A stretch of 64,000 nucleotides of DNA. Source: Xanthomarina arctica (GTDB taxonomy: Bacteria; Bacteroidota; Bacteroidia; Flavobacteriales; Flavobacteriaceae). Below are positions 29,547 through 39,546 of this stretch, in pieces. Every line of letters starts with the position of its first letter. Position 1 is the first letter of the stretch. Made by a program: the position numbers and the translations under genes. Under the pieces are notes generated by a model. It was not told the DNA's origin, searched no databases, and saw only the letters and a list, made by a program, of their open reading frames with translations. The stretch is taken from assembly GCF_014638915.1 (NCBI RefSeq), contig NZ_BMFQ01000002.1, forward strand, positions 62,001 to 126,000, written 5' to 3'.

Positions 29547-29673
29547 AAATAAATGTTTTTAAATTTTTTTAAAATAATTGAGTTGTGTGTCTTCCGAAGT
29601 TTCGGATATGCAAAATTACAATATATAATGTTTTAGGTTGCTTATTATTATGCAAAAATCTGTTAAACAATGC

Positions 29674-32600
29674 TTAACGTTTTAAACTAAAATGTGATTT
29701 AAAAACTTTTCTTACTGAGTCTTTTGTGTCTGTATATTCCACTGTAAACCAATAATCATCAGAACTTAGAATTTCACCATTAAAAGTACCATCCCAACCG
29801 GAACTTTTTGGGGTTAATTGTTTGATTAGTTTACCATATCTATCAAATATGTTTATAATGGTGTTTGGTTGGTCTTGTATACCATAAAGATTCCAAGTGT
29901 CGTTATAGCCATCATTATTTGGCGTAAAGATTTTTGGATAGTCTATGACCGTTAATTCATAAATAAGTTCGTTACAGCTATATGTGTCTCTTACACGAAT
30001 TTCATGTTCACCACCGCTTACATTTTGGAAAGCCGTATCACTTTGCCAAGCCCCATAATCTAGGCTTATTAAATAATTTCCTAATCCTACAATAGTAACT
30101 TCAATATTGTTGCTACTGGAGAAAGATTGACTTGTTGTTTCTGCTGTAATGCTTTCTGGGGGATAAGAATCAACTACTTCAGTTGTAGCAGAAATATGAC
30201 ATCCCGTGGAAATATTTGTAGCATTTACAGTATAGAACCCTGCTGTGGTTGGAGAGTAAGTTCCTTGTATGGCCCCAATTATAAGGTTATTTATATCTAC
30301 CTCTTCACCTAAATACCATTGAAATGAATAATCGACGTCATTTAAATGCGTATCTATAGGAGGGTTTGGTAAAATGGTTTCCGTAACGGCATTTATCACT
30401 TGACTATTTGCATTTAAACAAATAACGTATTTAGCTTCTATATCAATTTCTGGCACTGGATTTACTATTAAATCTAAAGGTGCAATTTGCGCACAATTGC
30501 TAGTTACTGCTGTTATTCTAACAAAAATAGTTTGGGTAATTGGTTGCGTATTTATGAAATCTAATGGGTTATTTATAATATTAGAAGTTCCATCAAGAGC
30601 ATCTTGTTGATTTATATAATAAGTAAATATGAATTCTGAATTGTTAAGATTATTTAAAATGCTGGTTTCACGCTGAGTAATATCGAAGGCAAAGTAGCCA
30701 TCGTTGTCAATTTCACATGCATCAATTTCTGTAGGTGTTAAATTTAGATTGGCGTATAAAAAAGTATTTAGTGTTAATGTAGTTTGAGAAAAACAGCCAT
30801 TCAATCCTGTAGCAATAACAATTAGATCCTTATTTAAAACCGTATTTAAATAAGTAGTAGGGTTTGGAATGGAATTATTGATGTCTACATCCAATTGCGA
30901 CTCATAATACGTCAAGCTAATAGAATTATCGTTGCCTGTAATCTCCTCTTTTCGAAGCGTTAGATTATATTCTGTGTTAATTTGATAACTACAAATTTGG
31001 ATAGGAGCAGGCTGAAAAACTATTGGATTTGGTTTAACTATTAGATTAAAACTCATTTCAGTTGTAAGACATTCATCAGCATCTGCAAGGCCGTTATTGT
31101 TATAATCAAATTGTGCCCTAACATAGATGGTTTTAGGGCTTTGATTATTAGTATAAGATCCAATAATTGGATTCACATTGTTATTAGCATCGGTTAAACT
31201 TTCAAAATATGAAATTAAAAGTGGCGCCGTTTGTGTACCTAAAACTTCACTGTCTTTAATGCTCAAATCGAATGTAGCTTCATTTGTATCACTACAAAGA
31301 GAATAATCAGAAATAGGATTTAAATCAGGCACCGCGTTTACTGTAAGTGTTATATGGGAGCCTAAACCTAAACAAGCATTTATATTTTCGTTATCAATTC
31401 TAACAAATATGTTTTGAGTGTTAGGAGATCCTTCGTTTCTAAAATTGCTAATATCTACAATGACATTCTCTTCGGAGAGCGCATCTGTTAAACTAGTATA
31501 ATAGGTGATCTCTACATTTTGACCTGCTGGAAATAAGCTTTCAATTTGAGCTGTGGCATTGCTAAAATCAAAAGAAGCAATTCCATTTCTATTATTGCCA
31601 TCAATAAGAGTGTCGTCGCAGACTACATAATCTAAATGAAAAGAAGCAGGTATTTGAGAGGCTCCAACTATAAGATTTATTTGAGCAGTTCTAAAGCATC
31701 CTTCAGAGTTTTCAACTCGTACATAAACTGTACCATTAAATGGGTTTGGATTTGGGTAAGCCGTTACGTCTGTTATTTGGTCAAGTATAAAACCTGTTTC
31801 GGCTTGGGCTTGTGTTAAGTAATAAGTAAATGTTTCGTTAACCGAATTGTTTGAGATTAATGTATTTGCTTCTGTTAAATTAAATAAGGTATTGCCATCT
31901 AGATCATCGTCACATTGTTCTAAAGTTACAAGAGATGAGACTATTGGTAACGGGTTAACCACTAAGCTAACAATAGAAGTAGCATAACAATTTGGGTTAT
32001 CGATATTTTCAATTCTTGCAATAATATTTTGTTGATTTATTGTTGTGTTTGTATAATTTAAAGGAAGAGGAAAAACATTTCCATTAGCATCAGATTGGTT
32101 TAAATGATAAGAGATGTTAAATTGGGCTTGATTTTGGGTTCCATAAATTTGAGTTGAAACGGTATTTAAATCGAATGCGGCGTAGCCATTGGTGTCGTCA
32201 CCGTCATCATTATTGTCGCATTGATCATAAAGAACAGGAATGGCTGAAGGTGAATCAAAAACGTCTATTTCAAAACTCGTGGTTTTATAGCAATTTGGAT
32301 TAATATTACTTTCAATTCTAATATAAATAGTTTCTGCTTGATAAGCAGTTACATTGGTGTAACTATTTGCCAGTGGAGTTAAATTGGCATCAGCATCTGC
32401 TTGGCTAGCATGAAAGCTTACACTAAAGTCCGCATCAGATTGAGTGTCTAAAATAATGGGTTTAAGAGAGAGTAAATTGAAATCCCATAAACCATCATTA
32501 TTATCGTCACATATAAATTGATCCAAAACAGGGTTAGCTATAGGGCTTGGGGTGAATTCTACAACAATAGAATCTGTTGCTAAACAATTTGAACCAAAGT

Positions 32601-33594
32601 CTACTGAAACAGTATATGTTCCAGCAACAGTTGCGTTTAATACAGAGTCGGTTTCTCCAACAATTTCAACACCTTCCAAATACCAAATATGTGTTCCTAA
32701 ACTTGTTGAAATTTGAGTATCAAGAATTAGATTGCCATCCGTACAAGCTGGATTTCCACTAGAAATTGTTAAATCTTGTCCAAGATCTAAGCCTATATTA
32801 AAACCGCCAGCTTCTAAAAAAATGGCAGAATCATATGCGGCATCTCCTTGGTCAGCAACTACTAATTTAATTTCGTAGGCTTGATTAGGTATCACAGTAG
32901 CACTAGCTGTTAAAACTTTAGTTTGGCCACCATAATTGGTATACGGTAAGTTGTAGCCTTCAAAATATGCTACATTAGTGGCGCAGTTAGTTGCATTATT
33001 GATATTAGTAACACTAACCGGCGCGCCATCTGGTAAAACAGCTAAATTGGTGTAGGTAGTGGTGCCAACTTCACGTAATAAAAAAGCAAAACTATCTGAA
33101 TAAATGCACTCAAAATTACCGTCGTATTCTTCGGATGCCATAATAAATCGGAAATTGAAATCTGGCGAAGTGGGTACAAAGTTGAATTTAATATAGGTTG
33201 CGTCATTCGTATTGTTAATTCCTAGAGCAGCTTGTAAGTCGCCATCACCTGGAAGGAAATTATTAAAATCTGGGTTTCCGGCTGAATTAATTGTTGTATT
33301 TCCTGCGGCATAAGCTCTACCACTTGTAATTATAATGCCTTCATCAAAAGCAAAAGTGCTACCAACTGGTTTTTTAAAATAGCCATAACTTTTCGTTGTT
33401 GTTTGATTGGCTGCACCATATACTTGGCTAGTAAAAGTGCTAATATCTGCACAATCTCCACTTATTAAAACATTTTCTACTAACTGTTGTAAATCATAAC
33501 CTGATTCTGGGTCAGCGGTATTATTGATACTTATAATTTGTGAAAAGCCATTGAAACTGGAGACTAATAAAAATAGAGCTAATAATTTTTTCAT
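29674..33594 (-). CDS. Large secreted repeat protein with T9SS type B sorting domain
   Basis: A 1306-residue exported protein with signal MKKLLALFLLVSSFNGFSQ. The first 270 residues match the choice-of-anchor L pattern (NADPESGYDLQQLVENVLISG, FILASEEY-like FIMASEEYDG, DSFAFLL). From about 345 come roughly seven repeats of about 95 residues with the pattern C(D)D...FDL...YY.S..DA...TIYVRI...C...NPxP. The end, YPKIFTPNNDGYNDTWNL...IFDRYGKLIKQL...GWDGTFNG...DDYWFTVEY, is the gliding-motility-type C-terminal domain that directs proteins through the type IX secretion system. It probably acts at the cell surface in adhesion or gliding. Confidence 0.92.
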   Translation of the reverse strand: MKKLLALFLLVSSFNGFSQIISINNTADPESGYDLQQLVENVLISGDCADISTFTSQVYGAANQTTTKSYGYFKKPVGSTFAFDEGIIITSGRAYAAGNTTINSAGNPDFNNFLPGDGDLQAALGINNTNDATYIKFNFVPTSPDFNFRFIMASEEYDGNFECIYSDSFAFLLREVGTTTYTNLAVLPDGAPVSVTNINNATNCATNVAYFEGYNLPYTNYGGQTKVLTASATVIPNQAYEIKLVVADQGDAAYDSAIFLEAGGFNIGLDLGQDLTISSGNPACTDGNLILDTQISTSLGTHIWYLEGVEIVGETDSVLNATVAGTYTVSVDFGSNCLATDSIVVEFTPSPIANPVLDQFICDDNNDGLWDFNLLSLKPIILDTQSDADFSVSFHASQADADANLTPLANSYTNVTAYQAETIYIRIESNINPNCYKTTSFEIDVFDSPSAIPVLYDQCDNNDDGDDTNGYAAFDLNTVSTQIYGTQNQAQFNISYHLNQSDANGNVFPLPLNYTNTTINQQNIIARIENIDNPNCYATSIVSLVVNPLPIVSSLVTLEQCDDDLDGNTLFNLTEANTLISNNSVNETFTYYLTQAQAETGFILDQITDVTAYPNPNPFNGTVYVRVENSEGCFRTAQINLIVGASQIPASFHLDYVVCDDTLIDGNNRNGIASFDFSNATAQIESLFPAGQNVEITYYTSLTDALSEENVIVDISNFRNEGSPNTQNIFVRIDNENINACLGLGSHITLTVNAVPDLNPISDYSLCSDTNEATFDLSIKDSEVLGTQTAPLLISYFESLTDANNNVNPIIGSYTNNQSPKTIYVRAQFDYNNNGLADADECLTTEMSFNLIVKPNPIVFQPAPIQICSYQINTEYNLTLRKEEITGNDNSISLTYYESQLDVDINNSIPNPTTYLNTVLNKDLIVIATGLNGCFSQTTLTLNTFLYANLNLTPTEIDACEIDNDGYFAFDITQRETSILNNLNNSEFIFTYYINQQDALDGTSNIINNPLDFINTQPITQTIFVRITAVTSNCAQIAPLDLIVNPVPEIDIEAKYVICLNANSQVINAVTETILPNPPIDTHLNDVDYSFQWYLGEEVDINNLIIGAIQGTYSPTTAGFYTVNATNISTGCHISATTEVVDSYPPESITAETTSQSFSSSNNIEVTIVGLGNYLISLDYGAWQSDTAFQNVSGGEHEIRVRDTYSCNELIYELTVIDYPKIFTPNNDGYNDTWNLYGIQDQPNTIINIFDRYGKLIKQLTPKSSGWDGTFNGEILSSDDYWFTVEYTDTKDSVRKVFKSHFSLKR

Positions 33595-33645
33595 ATTGAA
33601 TAAAGGAGGGAGATTTAAGTCTTATTTACATGCAATTTAATGAAT

Positions 33646-34449
33646 CTAAAGTTTATAATACATAATAAGGAGACGTTCGTATAATTTGTCAGGGAGAATA
33701 CGTTTTAAAACAATAGAAAATTTTTGCATGGACTCACCAACTTTATAATGAATTTTAGGTTTCGGCGTATTTATTATTTTATATATGGCTTTTGCCATTA
33801 ACAAAGGATCTTTCCCTGAATCTACATGCGAATTCATCAAATTTAAGGTGTTTCCGTAATCCTTTTTATAAGGCGAATTCTCTAAAATAGGAGCGTGATA
33901 ACGACTAGAAGCAATATTAGTAGCAAAATCTCCAGGAGCAACATTTGTCATCTCGATGTTGGAACCTTTTAATTCCATCCTAAAAGCTTCTGTTACTAAT
34001 TCAAAAGCCCCTTTGCTTGCACTGTAAATTCCGCGATATGGTAAACCCATATATGCTGCAATGGACGTGATATTTATTATAAGACCAGAGCCATGTTCTC
34101 GCATACCAGGCAAAGCGGCTTTAATAACATTAATAGGACCAAATAAATTAGTTTCGAAATTGTTTCTTATTTCTGCCTCAGGAGTTTCTTCAATGGGACC
34201 AGTTATACCAACTCCAGCATTGTTTATTAATACATCGATATGTCCTTCTTTAGAAAGCACGTCCTTTATTGCATCAATAATAGTTTGGTTTTTCGTAACA
34301 TCTAAGGCTACAATTGGAAATTTACTGGAAGGATATCTTTCTGGAGATCTGCTAGTACCATAAACTAGAAAACCTTTGGTGGTTAAAAATTCACCCACAG
34401 ATTTTCCAATTCCCGAAGAACCGCCTGTTATTAAAACAACTTTAGACAT
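33646..34449 (-). CDS. Short-chain dehydrogenase/reductase
   Basis: A 267-residue classical SDR. It has the cofactor motif TGGSSGIGKS (8-17), NNAGVGITG (the NNAG motif) and the catalytic Ser-Tyr-Lys set in NITSIAAYMGLPYRGIYSASKGAFE. The C-terminal helices resemble those of membrane-associated lipid-acting SDRs, but the substrate is unknown. It lies between the T9SS protein gene and the SRP RNA on the minus strand. Confidence 0.9.
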   Translation of the reverse strand: MSKVVLITGGSSGIGKSVGEFLTTKGFLVYGTSRSPERYPSSKFPIVALDVTKNQTIIDAIKDVLSKEGHIDVLINNAGVGITGPIEETPEAEIRNNFETNLFGPINVIKAALPGMREHGSGLIINITSIAAYMGLPYRGIYSASKGAFELVTEAFRMELKGSNIEMTNVAPGDFATNIASSRYHAPILENSPYKKDYGNTLNLMNSHVDSGKDPLLMAKAIYKIINTPKPKIHYKVGESMQKFSIVLKRILPDKLYERLLIMYYKL

Positions 34450-34602
34450 AATTGAAACATAGAAATTAGGAATGTAAAATTAAGAATGTATTGCAAAAAA
34501 TTGATATAAAATGAAAAAGATTTGTAAACATACAGTCTACAAATCTTCGTTATTTTAAAAATCTCTTCTAATTTGAAAAGATTTAGTGTTGTCTAAAAAA
34601 AA

Positions 34603-34697
34603 GGCAAGCTACCTACATCACACTGCTACGACCATTTACCTTTGCTGCGTTCCCGCCCTGGAGGATTCAACAGGAGCTAGTTGTGTAGGACTTGCCT
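34603..34697 (-). ncRNA. ffs: Signal recognition particle RNA (4.5S, small type)
   Basis: On the minus strand, the conserved apical segment CAGGGCGGGAACGCAGCAAAGGTAA-like region (about 34629-34653, symmetric and asymmetric loops that bind Ffh) lies inside a long helix. It is closed by AGGCAAG at the 5' end (34697 down) pairing with CTTGCC at the 3' end, with CCTACA/TGTAGG next. A T-run follows the 3' end (34602-34595), serving as the terminator. A complete promoter precedes it. The length of about 95 nt matches the small bacterial SRP RNA. The RNA joins Ffh to target membrane and secreted proteins. Confidence 0.92.
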
Positions 34698-34701
34698 GGT
34701 G

Positions 34702-34731
34702 CAAAGATACAATCTTTTAAATTTATCACAA
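34702..34731 (-). promoter_or_regulatory. Promoter of the SRP RNA
   Basis: On the minus strand, TTG (34729-34731) is followed after 19 bp by TATCTTTG (34702-34709). Transcription would begin near 34697, exactly where the SRP RNA helix starts. Confidence 0.8.
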
Positions 34732-34786
34732 TCATTTTTTAAACTGAATTTTAATAAATAACTTGCTAAAAATTTTAACAGTCAGC

Positions 34787-35821
34787 ATGAATACATTTAA
34801 ATATCTTACAATCATATTTTTAGGAAGCTTTTTTTTGTCTTGTGGCAGCAATTCAGCGCAGAAAAAAAATGATATTTCTATTAAAACTAACGCCGAAGGT
34901 CATGCAATTACGTATGATAAACCCTTAGAATTGGAAATTTCTAATCCTAAAAACCACGAAATTTCTTCTTTGGAGTTCAAATTTGATGGGAAATCTGTTT
35001 CAAAACAATTAGATTTAAATACGTTTAAATTAGGAGATCATCTTATTGAAGCTACTTTTAATTTAGGTGGTGATACCGAAACCATTTCACAAAACATTAC
35101 CATTTTAAATAATCAAACCCCAAAAGTATATTCGTATAAAATTATTAACGAATATCCTCACGATATTACATCGTACACGCAAGGTTTGGAATTCTATAAT
35201 GGTGAGTTATACGAAAGCACAGGGCAATACCAAGAATCTAAACTTAGAAAAGTAGATTATAAAACTGGTGCCGTTTTAAAAAATATCAATTTAGATGATG
35301 AATTTTTTGGGGAAGGTCTAACGGTTTTAAACGACAATATTTACCAGCTTACCTGGAAAAAAGGTACTGGTTTTGTTTACGATGTGGATACTTTTGAAAA
35401 AACAGGAAGCTTTAAATACGGTGATAGTAAAGAAGGTTGGGGAATCTGCAACGATGGAAAACTGCTTTATAAAAGTGATGGAACTGAGAAAATTTGGACA
35501 CTAAACCCAGAAACGTTGGCCGAGGAAGGTTACATTCAAGCTTATCATAATAAAGGGAAAGTTGTGGAATTAAATGAACTTGAATGGGTTGATGGTAAAA
35601 TATACGCCAACCGTTACAATAAAAATGGTGTTGCCATTATTAATCCTAAAAATGGAGCCGTAGAAGGTGTTATTGATTTTACGCCTTTAAGAAAAATGGT
35701 GACGCAACATCCTAAATTAAATGTTTTAAACGGAATAGCATACAATCCAGACACTAAGACATTTTTTATTACAGGAAAACATTGGGATAAACTTTTTGAA
35801 GTAGAAATTATAGAAAATTAA
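34787..35821 (+). CDS. Glutaminyl-peptide cyclotransferase lipoprotein
   Basis: A 344-residue lipoprotein of the plant/bacterial glutamine cyclotransferase family, which converts N-terminal glutamine to pyroglutamate. The start at 34787 gives the signal MNTFKYLTIIFLGSFFLSC (lipobox LSC-G). After an Ig-like N-terminal part (about 35-115), the five-bladed propeller shows YPHDITSYTQGLEFYNGELYESTG, FFGEGLTVLNDNIYQLTWK and LNELEWVDGKIYANRY, all family motifs. It is located in the cell envelope. A thioesterase gene follows 2 bp later. Confidence 0.93.
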   Translation: MNTFKYLTIIFLGSFFLSCGSNSAQKKNDISIKTNAEGHAITYDKPLELEISNPKNHEISSLEFKFDGKSVSKQLDLNTFKLGDHLIEATFNLGGDTETISQNITILNNQTPKVYSYKIINEYPHDITSYTQGLEFYNGELYESTGQYQESKLRKVDYKTGAVLKNINLDDEFFGEGLTVLNDNIYQLTWKKGTGFVYDVDTFEKTGSFKYGDSKEGWGICNDGKLLYKSDGTEKIWTLNPETLAEEGYIQAYHNKGKVVELNELEWVDGKIYANRYNKNGVAIINPKNGAVEGVIDFTPLRKMVTQHPKLNVLNGIAYNPDTKTFFITGKHWDKLFEVEIIEN

Positions 35822-35823
35822 TA

Positions 35824-36213
35824 TTGGAAACATTCGAGATCTTAATAACAGTTACGAAAGACGATTTAGACGAACTAAACCACGTTAATAATGTACGTTA
35901 TGTGCAATGGGTTCAAGATGTTGCAAAAGAACATTGGATAGCGTTTGCTTCTGAAGAAATTAGAAACAACTATTTCTGGATTATGCTTACACATTTTATA
36001 GAATACAAGCGCCCAGCTATTTTGAACGATGTTTTAAAACTTAAGACCTATGTCGTTAAAGCAGAGGGTGTAACTTCCACAAGGGTTGTAGAAATAATCA
36101 ACAATAAAACCAATAAATTACTTGCAAAGTCTGAAACTACTTGGTGTTTTATAAATGCAAACACTTTAAAACCTGCTCGAATTCCTGAAGAAATCTCAAA
36201 AATATTTAACTAA
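35824..36213 (+). CDS. Acyl-CoA thioesterase (4HBT/YbgC-like hotdog)
   Basis: A 129-residue hotdog-fold protein. It starts at a TTG 2 bp after the upstream stop (translated LETFEILITVTKDDLDELNHVNNVRYVQW). DELNHVNNVRYVQW is the YbgC/FadM-type active-site helix with its aspartate. It probably hydrolyses an acyl-CoA ester in the cytosol; the chain length is unknown. It is co-transcribed with the glutaminyl cyclase gene. Confidence 0.88.
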   Translation: METFEILITVTKDDLDELNHVNNVRYVQWVQDVAKEHWIAFASEEIRNNYFWIMLTHFIEYKRPAILNDVLKLKTYVVKAEGVTSTRVVEIINNKTNKLLAKSETTWCFINANTLKPARIPEEISKIFN

Positions 36214-36299
36214 ATATTGCTGTTCATACAAATTCATCAATTCAAAAGTTATATTTTTACCAAGTACATAGTCTCCAATCAATAAATGATTATTAAAAA

Positions 36300-37853
36300 A
36301 TGAAGCAAGCTTTTTACCTTATTATTTGTTTAAGCATTTTAATTACTACCAGTTCTTGTAGAAAAGATTTGGATTTTGGACCTAGTTCTGGCAATCTAGA
36401 ATTTTCAAAGGACACCATTTATTTAGATACTATTTTTAGTAATATTGGTTCAAGTACTTATAATCTTAAAGTATATAATAGAAGTAGTAACGATATAAGT
36501 ATTCCTTCTATTCGTCTTGCTTTAGGTGAAAATTCAGAATACCGTTTAAATGTAGATGGAATGCCTGGAAAAGTATTTGAAAATGTAGAGATTCTTGCAA
36601 AAGATAGCATGTACGTTTTTATTGAAACCACTATTGATATCAATAATTTACCAAATACGAATGGTGAATTTTTATATACAGATAAGATTGAATTTGATTC
36701 TGGTGCCAACTTTCAGGAAGTCGAATTGGTTACTTTGGTACAAGATGCCGTTTTTATTTACCCAGACAAAGATAACACCACTGGAATTATTGAAACTCTA
36801 ACATTAAATATTGGTGGGGAAGTTGTTGAAACTGAAATCCAAGGCCGTTATTTATTACCAAGTGAATTAACATTTACAAATCAAAAGCCTTATGTAGTCT
36901 ATGGTTATGCGGCAGTTCCTAATAACCAAACACTAACGGTTGAAGCAGGAGCACGCGTGCATTTTCATGCTAATTCGGGATTATTTGTGGCCGAAGGAGC
37001 CAGTTTACATGTTAATGGTACCTTAAGTTCTGATCAGGAGCTTTTGGAAAACGAAGTGATTTTTGAAGGAGATAGACTAGAACCTGCGTTTTCAGATATT
37101 CCTGGGCAATGGGGAACCATCTGGTTGTTTGATGGTAGTCTTGATAATATTATCAATTATGCAACAATCAAAAATGGGGCTGTTGGTATTTTATGTGAAG
37201 GGAATCCAGATGCCATAAATAATAAATTAACCATTACTAATTCTCAAATCTACAATTCAAGTAATTTTGGTATTTTAGGCAGAAGAACCTCTATTTTAGG
37301 AGAGAATCTAGTAATAAATAATTCTGGGCAAACCAGTTTTGCCGCTACGTTTGGAGGAAGATATAATTTAACACACTGCACAATCGCTAATTATTGGAAC
37401 AACAGTTTTAGACAATTCCCTGCATTATTAGTGAATAATTTTATAGTAGACGCAGATAATGTGGCTAATATTACCGACTTAACAGAAGCTAATTTTAACA
37501 ATTGTATAATTTATGGAAATGATAATCCAGAATTTATTTTAGATGAAATTGAAGATCCAGCAGTGGTGTTCAATTTTAAATTCACCAATTGCTTGTTGAG
37601 GTTTGACGATCCAAATAACAATTTTACGGGTCCTAATTACGATTTCAATAATCCTGCTTTATACCAACAAAACGTCTTTAATCAAGATCCCAATTTTATG
37701 GATCCTCAAAATAATCAAATGATTATTGGTAATGAATCTGCAGCAAACGGTATTGGTAACCTGTTTTTTGCAAATGAAGTTCCAGAAGATATTTTAGGAA
37801 TCAATAGACAGGCCTCTCCTGATGCTGGAGCATATCAACATACAGATTTTTAA
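36300..37853 (+). CDS. Right-handed beta-helix lipoprotein
   Basis: A 517-residue predicted lipoprotein (MKQAFYLIICLSILITTSSCRK). The N-terminal part (about 30-165) looks like an Ig-like/ASPM-type domain (LEFSKDTIYLDTIFSNIGSSTYNLKVYN). From about 215 the protein turns into short hydrophobic-Asn repeats (LTVEAGARVHFHANSGLFVAEGASLHVNGTL, NNKLTITNSQIYNSSNFGILG) typical of a parallel beta helix. It ends with the choice-of-anchor Q-like signature RQASPDAGAYQ. The function is not assignable; carbohydrate binding or surface display is possible. Confidence 0.82.
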   Translation: MKQAFYLIICLSILITTSSCRKDLDFGPSSGNLEFSKDTIYLDTIFSNIGSSTYNLKVYNRSSNDISIPSIRLALGENSEYRLNVDGMPGKVFENVEILAKDSMYVFIETTIDINNLPNTNGEFLYTDKIEFDSGANFQEVELVTLVQDAVFIYPDKDNTTGIIETLTLNIGGEVVETEIQGRYLLPSELTFTNQKPYVVYGYAAVPNNQTLTVEAGARVHFHANSGLFVAEGASLHVNGTLSSDQELLENEVIFEGDRLEPAFSDIPGQWGTIWLFDGSLDNIINYATIKNGAVGILCEGNPDAINNKLTITNSQIYNSSNFGILGRRTSILGENLVINNSGQTSFAATFGGRYNLTHCTIANYWNNSFRQFPALLVNNFIVDADNVANITDLTEANFNNCIIYGNDNPEFILDEIEDPAVVFNFKFTNCLLRFDDPNNNFTGPNYDFNNPALYQQNVFNQDPNFMDPQNNQMIIGNESAANGIGNLFFANEVPEDILGINRQASPDAGAYQHTDF

Positions 37854-37871
37854 CCTTTATTTAATTCTTTT

Positions 37872-37970
37872 TCTCATTCCAACGTGCTCATTGAACGAAG
37901 TCGATGGGAGGAGGAGTCTATAAAATATATTTAACCAATTGCAGATTCTTCACTACATTCTGAATGACAA
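37872..37970. repeat. MITE/REP-like intergenic element, copy A
   Basis: An intergenic unit beginning CATTCCAACGTGCTCATTGAACGAAGTCG and ending CATTCTGAATGACA-like, with internal GATTCTTC. Its inverted ends (CATTC/GAATG) and word content resemble the segment at 40884-41000. This suggests a dispersed non-coding repeat family. Confidence 0.5.
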
Positions 37971-37983
37971 TAGTAAAAATAAA

Positions 37984-38007
37984 AAAATCCCGCAATTGCG
38001 GGATTTT
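37984..38007. terminator. Bidirectional terminator
   Basis: A perfect 24-bp palindrome AAAATCCCGCAA/TTGCGGGATTTT lies between the beta-helix lipoprotein gene and convergent glyA. Confidence 0.88.
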
Positions 38008-38031
38008 CATTTTTATAAATATGTTATAGGC

Positions 38032-39303
38032 TTAAGCAAACAAAGGCAATCCACTCATCATGGCATTTACTTTTACAGCAATAGCTTCAAGTTTTTCTTC
38101 ATCTTGATAATTCATTAAAGCTTCATCAACCAAAGCGACAATAGCTTCCATGTCTTTTTCTTTTAATCCTCTAGTAGTGATGGCTGGAGTTCCAATTCTT
38201 ATCCCAGAAGTTACAAAAGGCGATTTATCATCAAAAGGCACCATGTTTTTATTTACGGTAATATCTGCTTTTACTAAAGCCTGCTCTGCATCTTTTCCAG
38301 TAAGGTCTTTATTTCTTAAATCAATTAACATCATGTGGTTGTCTGTTCCACCAGAAATAATGTTATAACCTCTATCAACAAAAGCTTTAGCCATAGCTTG
38401 TGCATTTTGTTTTACTTGTAACATGTAGTGCATAAATTCGTCTGTCAAAGCTTCATTAAAAGCAATGGCTTTAGCAGCAATAATATGTTCTAATGGACCA
38501 CCTTGATTTCCTGGGAAAACAGCAGAATCTAATAAAGATGACATTTTACGTAAACTACCATTCTTTAAAGTGATTCCAAATGGGTTGTCAAAATCCTGAC
38601 CCATCATAATCATTCCACCTCTTGGGCCACGTAATGTTTTATGAGTTGTAGTTGTTACAATATGGCAATGTGGTAAAGGATCGTTTAAAATACCTTTGGC
38701 AATCATTCCAGCTGGATGAGAAATGTCAGCTAATAATAAAGCGCCTACACTGTCTGCAATTTTTCTGAAACGTTTAAAATCCATATCTCTAGAATAAGCA
38801 GAAGCACCAGCAATAATTAATTTTGGTTTTTCTTTTTCTGCCATTTCAGCAACATGATCGTAATCAATAAGACCTGTTTCCTTTTTTACCCCATAAAAAA
38901 CCGGATTGTAAAGTTTTCCAGAAAAATTTACTGGAGAACCATGTGTTAAATGTCCACCATGAGATAAGTCGAAACCAAGTATTTTATCGCCTGGTTTTAA
39001 GCAAGCCGCATAAACAGCTGTATTGGCTTGGCTTCCAGAGTGTGGTTGTACGTTTACATAGGCTGCATTAAATAATGTTTTTGCTCTGTCTATAGCAAGT
39101 TGCTCTACTTCATCAACCACTTCACAACCGCCATAATAACGTTTCCCAGGATATCCTTCAGCATATTTATTGGTTAAAACAGAACCTGCAGCTTCCATAA
39201 CTTGGTTGCTAACAAAATTTTCTGAAGCTATCAATTCAATACCTTCTAGTTGTCTGTGTTTTTCGGCTTCAATTAATTCGAATATTTGTTCGTCGCGTTG
39301 CAT
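38032..39303 (-). CDS. glyA: Serine hydroxymethyltransferase
   Basis: A PLP enzyme that converts serine and tetrahydrofolate to glycine and 5,10-methylene-THF. The 423 residues carry the start [50 protein letters not shown] and the PLP lysine K222 in [14 protein letters not shown]. The -7 candidate TATTTTTG (minus strand, 39376-39383) gives a leader of about 65 nt. That leader contains a small TCTCGA-AAAC-TCGAGA hairpin, but no riboswitch was recognised. Confidence 0.97.
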   Translation of the reverse strand: MQRDEQIFELIEAEKHRQLEGIELIASENFVSNQVMEAAGSVLTNKYAEGYPGKRYYGGCEVVDEVEQLAIDRAKTLFNAAYVNVQPHSGSQANTAVYAACLKPGDKILGFDLSHGGHLTHGSPVNFSGKLYNPVFYGVKKETGLIDYDHVAEMAEKEKPKLIIAGASAYSRDMDFKRFRKIADSVGALLLADISHPAGMIAKGILNDPLPHCHIVTTTTHKTLRGPRGGMIMMGQDFDNPFGITLKNGSLRKMSSLLDSAVFPGNQGGPLEHIIAAKAIAFNEALTDEFMHYMLQVKQNAQAMAKAFVDRGYNIISGGTDNHMMLIDLRNKDLTGKDAEQALVKADITVNKNMVPFDDKSPFVTSGIRIGTPAITTRGLKEKDMEAIVALVDEALMNYQDEEKLEAIAVKVNAMMSGLPLFA

Positions 39304-39546
39304 AAAAATAATATTTTTTCATCTCCATGAATCTCGAGTTTTCGAGAGGAAATGGTGTTATAGTTAAAATCATGTCAAAAATAGCAAATAGATTAGTTTA
39401 ATTCATCAAAAAACATATATTTACTTCGCTTTTAATAATTTATTTAAGATGAAAGCAAAACCATATTTTCTCTTTATTATTAGTATAAAAATAAAAAGTT
39501 ATGTAGGTTTGAATACAATTTAACAATATAAAATTTTCAAAAAGTT

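Noticed and set aside
39304-39375. glyA leader as a glycine or THF riboswitch
   Set aside because: Only one 6-bp hairpin is visible and none of the conserved riboswitch motifs was recognised.
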